Shown here one piece after another: positions 6,244 to 11,287 of a stretch of 11,287 nt of DNA. The stretch spans positions 1-11,287 of the forward strand of contig CAYMJU010000046.1 of assembly GCA_964390555.1 (NCBI GenBank). The letters run 5' to 3'. Below the pieces are notes generated by a model. It saw nothing but the letters and a program-made list of their open reading frames with translations. It made no database searches and was not told where the DNA came from. The stretch's first letter is position 1; each line of letters opens with the position of its first letter. This DNA is from CAVTWS01 sp964390555 (lineage in GTDB: Bacteria > Actinomycetota > Acidimicrobiia > Acidimicrobiales > SHLQ01). Both the position numbers and the translations under genes were made by a program.

Positions 6244-7622
6244 CCCTCGGTTCGGAGCCGGACCAGCGCCGCCTCGATCCGGCGCACGACCTCGGCGCGG
6301 TCGAGGTGGACGATCGACGTGAAGAGGGGCAGCCCGAACTGCCGGCCGGTCACGGCCAACCGCACCGGGACCTGGGACTTGGCGCCCAACTCGTCGCCGA
6401 CGCCGAGCACCACGTCGTGCACCGCTTCGGCGGTCCACTCGCACGCGCGCAGCCGCTCGACGACCGCGGCCAGGATCTCGGGGACCAGCTTGCCCTTCGC
6501 CATCACCTTGGTCCAGGCCTCCGCGGCGGGTGCCGGGCCTGGGCCCATGATCCAGTCGACCATCGCGGGGATCTCGTCGAGCCGGGTGACCCGCTGTTGC
6601 ACGTCGGTGGCGACGGCCTCGAATACGTCGGGTCGCCATGGCGCCGAGACGAACGGCTGGGCCCGGGCGAGGAACTCGTCGACAGGCAGGTCCCGGATGT
6701 AGGTCTGGTTGAAGTGGTCGAGCTTGGCCCCGTCGAAGAACGCCGACGCCTTGTTGACGTCCTCCAGGTGGAACAGGGCAACGATCTCGGACAGTGGCCG
6801 GATCTCGACCCCGTCGGGCGCCCCCCAGCCGAGGGTGGCCAGATAGTTCAGGAGCGCCTCGGGCAGGTAGCCACGATCGAGGTAGTCGCCCAGAGCGACG
6901 TCGTCGCGGCGCTTCGACAGCTTCTTCCGCTGGGCGTTCACGAGCAGCGGCAGATGGGCGTACACGGGCGGTGCCGTGCAGCCCAGGGCCCCCATGATCA
7001 ACACCACCTTCGGCGTTGTGTTGAGCAGATCCTCGCCCCGCACGGCGTGGGTGATCGCCATGTCCATGTCGTCGACGGCGTTGGCGACGAGGAACACCGG
7101 GCTTCCGTCGCTGCGGCGCACCACGAAGTCCTCGAGGTCGGCGTGAGCGAACTCGACTCGACCGCGCACGACATCGTCGACCACGGTCACCCCGTCGTCG
7201 GGAACGGCGAAGCGAACGACGCGACCCGGCCCGTCGCCGAGCGCGCGGTCGCGACAGAACCGGTCGTAGCCGGAGTTGTCCGCTCGGTCTTCGCGACGGG
7301 TCTTCACGTCATCCTGCGAGCAAGAGCAGAAGTAGGCCCGACCATCGGTAAGCAACCGGTCGATGGCGGCCGCGTACAGGGCACCGCGCTCGGACTGGAA
7401 GTAAGGACCTTCATCCCACAGCAGGCCGAGCGTGCGCAGCGGGCCCAGTATGGCCTCGATCAGCTCGGGGCGGCTCCGCGCCTCGTCGGTGTCCTCGATG
7501 CGCAGGATGAACGTGCCACCGGTGTGCCGGGCGAACAGCCAGTTGAACAGAGCGGCTCGGGCGCCGCCGACGTGCAGGAACCCAGTCGGCGAGGGAGCGA
7601 AGCGAACCCGAGGCGCGTTCAT
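6240..7622 (-). CDS. gltX: Glutamyl-tRNA synthetase
   Basis: This class I aminoacyl-tRNA synthetase attaches glutamate to tRNA-Glu, and in organisms without GlnRS also to tRNA-Gln. The start is ATG at 7622-7620, which overlaps the stop of the upstream RDD gene as ATGA; it gives 460 residues (E. coli 471) starting MNAPRVRFAPSPTG. The HIGH-type signature is FAPSPTGFLHVGG (8-20) and the KMSKS-type loop is KKLSKRRDD (about 233-241). Other landmarks are RIEDTD (41-46), Cys99-Ser-Cys101 and Cys123, where many relatives bind zinc, and the helical anticodon-binding domain from about 310 to the end. tRNA-Glu and tRNA-Gln genes lie downstream on the same strand. The fourth zinc position appears to be Asp125 rather than His. 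Whether it charges tRNA-Gln too cannot be read here. Confidence 0.97.
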   Translation of the reverse strand: MNAPRVRFAPSPTGFLHVGGARAALFNWLFARHTGGTFILRIEDTDEARSRPELIEAILGPLRTLGLLWDEGPYFQSERGALYAAAIDRLLTDGRAYFCSCSQDDVKTRREDRADNSGYDRFCRDRALGDGPGRVVRFAVPDDGVTVVDDVVRGRVEFAHADLEDFVVRRSDGSPVFLVANAVDDMDMAITHAVRGEDLLNTTPKVVLIMGALGCTAPPVYAHLPLLVNAQRKKLSKRRDDVALGDYLDRGYLPEALLNYLATLGWGAPDGVEIRPLSEIVALFHLEDVNKASAFFDGAKLDHFNQTYIRDLPVDEFLARAQPFVSAPWRPDVFEAVATDVQQRVTRLDEIPAMVDWIMGPGPAPAAEAWTKVMAKGKLVPEILAAVVERLRACEWTAEAVHDVVLGVGDELGAKSQVPVRLAVTGRQFGLPLFTSIVHLDRAEVVRRIEAALVRLRTEG

Positions 7623-8317
7623 CGCGGCGGCGGCGACCAACCACCTTGCGGCGGGGCGCCCGGCGGGGGCGGTGGGCCACCTGGCGGCGATACGGGGGGC
7701 GACGGAGACCAGGCCTGTCGCTGCTGCGCGGAATAGGTTCGACCATCGTCGATCACGACCGACCGGACCATCTTGTCGTGCCAGGTCTGCTTGCGGCCAT
7801 CCCACAGCATCCAGAAGTAACCGAGCAAGCACGGGAGCGCCGACAAAATGCGGGCGAAGTAGCGGCCCAACGCCCGCCATCCGCCGATCGGCAGGAGTGT
7901 GTCGGCGTCGACCACGCGAATGCCGACCGCCCGGCGCCCCAAGGTTCGGGTGTGGCGCCCATCAAGGATCACGAGATACGCGATGCCGGCAACCGCGGTC
8001 GCCAGACCCACGACGCTCACCACGATGACCTCACCGAGAGAGACGCCGCCGCAGAGCTCGATTGAACCGTCTTGTTGCTCGCAGAACTGGATCGGGTCGA
8101 CTCCAAGGATCGCTGGCAGCAACCGGTTCACTACGTTGGCTGGTATCCCGATGACGAGGCCGTCGATGAGCATCGCTCCGAAACGGCGCCAGAACCCCGC
8201 CGGCTCGTAGACCGGCTGACCCCAACCGGCAACCGGTTGATAGGCCCCGGATCCAGCTTGAGGTGACCAGCCATGGCCTGACGGGGGCTCAGGCCACGAC
8301 GACGGTGAGTTGGTCAC
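7619..8317 (-). CDS. RDD-family membrane protein 1
   Basis: From the GTG at 8317-8315 the protein has 232 residues; an in-frame ATG at 8374 would add 19, and neither has a strong ribosome site. A Pro/Ser/Gly-rich N-terminus leads to the RDD motif FWRRFGAMLIDG (42-53). Three membrane segments follow, at about 49-66, 94-117 and 156-172. The conserved TLGRRAVGIRVVD loop lies before the third and the TWHDKMVRSVVI block after it. The last ~30 residues are a Pro-rich tail (SPPGGPPPPPGAPP). RDD proteins are poorly characterised; some have been tied to ion transport or Na+/H+ antiport. It is translationally coupled to gltX and is a paralogue of the next RDD gene upstream. Confidence 0.85.
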   Translation of the reverse strand: MTNSPSSWPEPPSGHGWSPQAGSGAYQPVAGWGQPVYEPAGFWRRFGAMLIDGLVIGIPANVVNRLLPAILGVDPIQFCEQQDGSIELCGGVSLGEVIVVSVVGLATAVAGIAYLVILDGRHTRTLGRRAVGIRVVDADTLLPIGGWRALGRYFARILSALPCLLGYFWMLWDGRKQTWHDKMVRSVVIDDGRTYSAQQRQAWSPSPPVSPPGGPPPPPGAPPQGGWSPPPR

Positions 8318-8482
8318 CGCTCGACCATCGCGCGTGTCACCCTCGAATACGAGGCCGATACGTCGGGCTCGCATGTGACGGTGGCATTTCTCGACTGCAA
8401 CAGCAGGCGACAGACACCGATCAGACGTCGAGCGTTCACCTATCGGCGCGTATTCTCAGGCGGTGCTGACACGGAGCAGAGC

Positions 8483-8992
8483 CTACAACGACGCATTCTC
8501 TGCACGGTTGACGACTGCGCCCACGGCACGGTCGTGCCAGGTGCGATCTCGGCCGACCGCTGAAGACATCGAGATCACTGCAGCCGGGATCAGGAGCGGC
8601 AGCGACAACAAGTAACGGCCGATGGCTCGTTGCGGGCCTATCGGCTTTCGGGTCTCGGCATCGACGACTCGAATGCCGGTCGTCAACCGGCCGATCGTGG
8701 TTCCGGTGAGTCCCTCGAGCACGGCGACGTAGATCAGCCGGGTCACCACGTAGGCGACGAGGGCGCCGACGTAGGGCGACAGGCGGGCCCCCGACGGGCA
8801 GAACCCGTTGCCGGGCTGGTCGAAACCGCACTGGCTGAACTCGTCGCGCGTCCCGACGACGACGGCCAGATACAGCACGAGCACGGGGACACCGACGACC
8901 GCCGAATCGACGATCCGGGCCCCCACCCGGCGCCAGAACCAGGGCGGCTCGCCAACCGTAGGGAGTGGCGGCGGGGGTGGGGGGAAGATCAT
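8483..8992 (-). CDS. RDD-family membrane protein 2
   Basis: The start is ATG at 8992-8990, overlapping the upstream gene's stop as ATGA, giving 169 residues. The N-terminus is Pro-rich (MIFPPPPPPLP), followed by WFWRRVGARIVDS (18-30), membrane segments at about 24-46, 72-93 and 126-144, the TIGRLTTGIRVVDAETRKPIG loop and the TWHDRAVGAVVN block. A Cys pair (FSQCGFDQPGNGFC) lies in the loop after the first helix, matching a Cys pair in the same place in RDD protein 1. It lacks the Pro-rich tail of its paralogue. The transport or binding role is unknown. It is separated from the RDD protein 1 start by about 165 bp, much more than other gaps in this cluster. Confidence 0.85.
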   Translation of the reverse strand: MIFPPPPPPLPTVGEPPWFWRRVGARIVDSAVVGVPVLVLYLAVVVGTRDEFSQCGFDQPGNGFCPSGARLSPYVGALVAYVVTRLIYVAVLEGLTGTTIGRLTTGIRVVDAETRKPIGPQRAIGRYLLSLPLLIPAAVISMSSAVGRDRTWHDRAVGAVVNRAENASL

Positions 8993-9507
8993 TGAACCAG
9001 AGTTGCCTCGACCACCGAGCGCCGCGCCAAGACGTCGGCGACGGTGCCGTCGAGCACGTCGGAGGGCACGAGGTCGACCACGTCGCGGGCCTCGCGGTAG
9101 TGGTGATGGCTGGCCACCCCCTCGAACAGCTTTCGCCGCGCCGCGACCAGGTCGCTGCCCGGCGACTCGTCGAAGAAGCCGAACAGTCCGAACGCCGCTT
9201 CGAGATCGCCCTTCACCGGCGCCCGGCCGTAGCGCGCCGCCCGCTTGAGCGCCACGCCCACGCATCCCTTCACGACGTCGTTACGGTGCTCGCCCTGCTG
9301 CAACTTCAGTCGCTCGTCGAACTGCCGGGCCAGCCGCAGGGCGTAACCCTGGTCGGGCCCTTGCACGCCCAAGCGCTCGCCGCTCGGTTGCCCCGGGTCG
9401 ATCAGCTCGCCGGGCCGGCCGGCCACCCAAGACTCGGGCCGCCGCCGCGGCGACTCGTAGGCCTTGGCGGCACCGACCGCCGACGGGACGTACTGGGGTG
9501 CAGACAT
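8989..9507 (-). CDS. Conserved actinobacterial protein of unknown function
   Basis: From the ATG at 9507-9505 the protein has 172 residues beginning MSAPQYVPSAVG; the ATG at 9531 would run into the hairpin after cimA. It is soluble, with no signal or membrane segment. Visible features are a Pro/Arg-rich start (YESPRRRPESW), a PGELIDPGQPSGERLGVQGPDQGYAL block, and helices with QQGEHRNDVVKGCVGVALKRAARYGRAPVKGDLEAAFGLFGF split over about 78-115, then a KLFEGVASHHHYREARD region. I believe it belongs to a conserved uncharacterised actinobacterial family sharing the GPDQGYAL core, recalled from memory only. Its stop overlaps the RDD protein 2 start, so the two are co-translated. TACGCT seven bases before the ATG suggests a leaderless transcript. 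Confidence 0.7.
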   Translation of the reverse strand: MSAPQYVPSAVGAAKAYESPRRRPESWVAGRPGELIDPGQPSGERLGVQGPDQGYALRLARQFDERLKLQQGEHRNDVVKGCVGVALKRAARYGRAPVKGDLEAAFGLFGFFDESPGSDLVAARRKLFEGVASHHHYREARDVVDLVPSDVLDGTVADVLARRSVVEATLVQ

Positions 9508-9514
9508 GGCGCCG

Positions 9515-9520
9515 AGCGTA
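9515..9520 (-). promoter_or_regulatory. Putative -10 of a leaderless promoter
   Basis: On the minus strand TACGCT fits the actinobacterial TAnnnT -10 and stands seven bases before the ATG at 9507, so transcription would begin at or next to the start codon. No good -35 or Shine-Dalgarno site is seen. Confidence 0.35.
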
Positions 9521-9534
9521 ACGCTTCGCATTCT

Positions 9535-9574
9535 GTGAACGGTTACGGGTCCCGAGTGGGACTCAACCGTTCAC
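9535..9574. terminator. Strong hairpin after cimA, candidate terminator
   Basis: GTGAACGGTT (9535-9544) and AACCGTTCAC (9565-9574) pair perfectly over 10 bp, and inside them GTCCC (9549-9553) pairs with GGGAC (9558-9562) around GAGT. It begins four bases after the cimA stop codon on the minus strand. No T-tract follows. It separates the cimA transcript from the gene cluster that leads to gltX. Confidence 0.7.
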
Positions 9575-9578
9575 TGAA

Positions 9579-11234
9579 TCACGAGCGAGGCGTGGCGGCG
9601 GGCCGGCGGAGGTGGATCAGGCCGTACACGAGAGAGTCGGCGAGCGCCTGCCACGAGGCCTCGATGATGTTCTCACTCACGCCGATCGTTGTCCAGGACC
9701 GCTCGCCGTCGGTCGAGTCGAGCAGCACCCGGGTGACCGCACCTGTCCCTTGTTCGGTGTTGAGCACCCGCACCTTGAAGTCCGTCAGGTGAATGCGCGC
9801 CAGCTCGGGGTAGCTCTCGGCCAGCACCGAACGCAGCGCGGTGTCGAGGGCGTTGACCGGGCCGTTGCCCTCGCCGATGCCGACCAGGCGTTCGTCACCG
9901 ACCCACACCTTGACGATTGCCTCGGTGTCGACGTCGACGTGCCCGGCCGTCCACGCCCGGACCTCGTGGCCGTTGCGGTGGGTCATCACCACCTTGAACG
10001 ACTCGGTGCGCCAGAACGTCTGCTCCCAGCCGCTAGCGGCCCGCATGAGCAGCTCGAGCGACCCGTCGGCGGCCTCGAAGTGATACCCCTCGTGCTCGAG
10101 GCGCTTGAGCGTGTCGACCACGTCGCCGAGCGCCTTGCCGTCGAGATCGAGTCCCAGCTCCGCGGCCTTGAGCTCGATGGTCGACCGCCCCGACATCTCC
10201 GACACGAGGAAGCGGGTGCCGTTTCCGACAGCACCGGGGTCGATGTGCTCGTAGGCGTCGGGGCGGCGGGCGATGGCGCTGGTGTGCAGCCCGGCCTTGT
10301 GGGCGAACGCCGTGGTCCCCACGTAGGGCTGCTGGGGATCGACCGTGAAGTTGACGAGCTCGGCCACGTGATGCGCGACCGAGGTGAGCCGCTCGAGGCG
10401 GCCCTCGGGAAGCGTGGCCACCCCCATCTTCAATGACAGGTTGGCGATGATCGGGACCAGGTCGCAGTTGCCGACCCGCTCGCCGTACCCGTTGATCGTT
10501 CCCTGGACCTGGATGGCGCCGGCTCTCACCGCGGCGAGCGCGTTGGCGACGCCGCAGCCGGTGTCGTTGTGAAGATGTATGCCGAGCGGCGTGTCGAGAT
10601 GGGCCCGGACGTCGCCGACCATCCGCTCGACGTCGAACGGCAACGACCCACCGTTGGTGTCGCACAACACCAGGCACTCGGCGCCGGCCATCGCCGCGCC
10701 TTCGAGAACCCGCAGGCTGTATTCGGGGTTGTTGCGGTACCCGTCGAAGAAGTGCTCGGCGTCGAAGAACACCCGCCGGCCCTGGCTCACCAGGTACTCG
10801 ACCGAGTCGGCGACCATGGCGACACCCTCGTCGAGGGTGGTGCGCAGGGCCTCGGTCACGTGGTAGTCCCAGCACTTGCCCACGATGCACACCACGCTGG
10901 TCCCGGCGGCGACCAGGTTGGCGAGAGTGGGGTCGTCGTCGACCTTGCCCTTCACCCGGCGGGTCGACCCGAACGCGACCAGCTCGCTGGTGTGGAGGTT
11001 CAGCTCGGTGCGGGCCCGGCGGAAGAACTCCTCGTCCTTGGGGTTGGCGCCGGGCCAGCCCCCTTCGATGTAGGCCACTCCGAGCCAGTCGAGCTGCTCG
11101 GCGATCCGCAGCTTGTCATCGACGGTCAGGCTGATGCCCTCGAGCTGGCTGCCGTCGCGCAACGTCGTGTCGTAGATCTCGACCGCCGCCGGCTGGCGCG
11201 GGGCGGGTGGGGTCACGGGCTTAGTCGCGGACAT
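9579..11234 (-). CDS. cimA: Citramalate synthase (LeuA/CimA family)
   Basis: The enzyme condenses pyruvate with acetyl-CoA to (R)-citramalate, the first step of the threonine-independent isoleucine route. The start is ATG at 11234-11232 and the length is 551 residues. The HMGL-like TIM barrel opens with YDTTLRDGSQLEG (21-33; Arg26, Asp27), then IEGGWPGANPKDEEFF, FFDAEHFFDGYRNNP, the metal ligands in GIHLHNDTGCGVANAL (His220, His222) and GTINGYGERVGNCDL (245-259). FAHKAGLHTSAI follows, and the C-terminal ~150 residues are the LeuA-type regulatory dimer domain. The EGGWPGANPKD and AEHFFDGY blocks fit the CimA branch (TIGR00977) better than 2-isopropylmalate synthase. It overlaps the end of the preceding gene by 14 bp and is followed by a strong hairpin. 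Substrate choice is inferred from family resemblance. Confidence 0.9.
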   Translation of the reverse strand: MSATKPVTPPAPRQPAAVEIYDTTLRDGSQLEGISLTVDDKLRIAEQLDWLGVAYIEGGWPGANPKDEEFFRRARTELNLHTSELVAFGSTRRVKGKVDDDPTLANLVAAGTSVVCIVGKCWDYHVTEALRTTLDEGVAMVADSVEYLVSQGRRVFFDAEHFFDGYRNNPEYSLRVLEGAAMAGAECLVLCDTNGGSLPFDVERMVGDVRAHLDTPLGIHLHNDTGCGVANALAAVRAGAIQVQGTINGYGERVGNCDLVPIIANLSLKMGVATLPEGRLERLTSVAHHVAELVNFTVDPQQPYVGTTAFAHKAGLHTSAIARRPDAYEHIDPGAVGNGTRFLVSEMSGRSTIELKAAELGLDLDGKALGDVVDTLKRLEHEGYHFEAADGSLELLMRAASGWEQTFWRTESFKVVMTHRNGHEVRAWTAGHVDVDTEAIVKVWVGDERLVGIGEGNGPVNALDTALRSVLAESYPELARIHLTDFKVRVLNTEQGTGAVTRVLLDSTDGERSWTTIGVSENIIEASWQALADSLVYGLIHLRRPAATPRS

Positions 11235-11287
11235 GGCTGAGCCAGTCCCTGTAGCGGTCGTCCTCGCCGCGGACGGCGGCGAGGTCG
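11221..11287 (-). CDS. C-terminal end of an upstream gene, possibly branched-chain aminotransferase
   Basis: On the minus strand a frame enters from the right edge and ends at TAA (11223-11221), giving 21 residues ending GEDDRYRDWLSHVRD. It overlaps the cimA start by 14 bp in another frame, as in a tight operon. The closing W-L-x-x-V pattern after an RGEDDRY segment resembles the ends of fold-type IV branched-chain aminotransferases (IlvE), which would fit next to cimA. With so few residues the identity is a guess. Confidence 0.45.
   Translation of the reverse strand, partial: DLAAVRGEDDRYRDWLSHVRD

Noticed and set aside
6306..7736. Plus-strand open frame of 476 codons opposite gltX
   Set aside because: It is fully antisense to gltX, whose synthetase motifs are unmistakable; the translation is His/Val/Gly-rich with no family features.
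9612..11240. Plus-strand open frames of 274 and 223 codons opposite cimA
   Set aside because: They mirror the strong codon bias of cimA on the other strand and show no domain.

Overview
The window is high-GC DNA with strongly GC-biased third codon positions, GTG as well as ATG starts, and 4-bp start/stop overlaps. Several protein families (DUF222-type HNH endonuclease, RDD-family membrane proteins, a conserved actinobacterial protein of unknown function, a citramalate synthase-type enzyme) point to an actinobacterium, possibly of the Acidimicrobiia. That placement is inference from gene content; no rRNA or other phylogenetic marker was compared. Nearly all genes lie on the minus strand.

From left to right: the 3' end of an HNH endonuclease gene (+); about 500 bp with no intact gene but traces of a decayed minus-strand gene; a secreted zinc N-acetylmuramoyl-L-alanine amidase carrying three tandem ~96-residue modules, placed 30 bp behind msrA (one likely operon: protein-oxidation repair plus cell-wall hydrolysis); a HAD-family phosphatase/phosphoglucomutase-like gene on the plus strand, divergent from msrA; a dienelactone hydrolase-family gene convergent with it, with a hairpin between the two ends; tRNA-Glu(CTC) and tRNA-Gln(CTG), each behind its own near-identical promoter-like element; a perfect 23-bp inverted repeat; then a dense minus-strand cluster read as unknown protein, RDD protein 2, RDD protein 1, gltX and a YdcF/SanA-like membrane protein, with three 4-bp overlaps; then a strong hairpin, cimA (citramalate synthase), and the last 21 codons of an upstream gene that may be a branched-chain aminotransferase.

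Functional links: gltX (glutamyl-tRNA synthetase) lies just upstream of the tRNA-Glu and tRNA-Gln genes, a sensible translation cluster. cimA, which makes citramalate from pyruvate and acetyl-CoA for isoleucine, follows a possible aminotransferase end, which would suit a branched-chain amino acid operon. The rest is mostly housekeeping. I found no CRISPR array, integrase, transposase, toxin-antitoxin pair or defence system. The points most worth a second look are the 23-bp inverted repeat, the twin tRNA promoters, the three-module amidase, the RDD pair coupled to gltX, and the decayed gene near the left edge.
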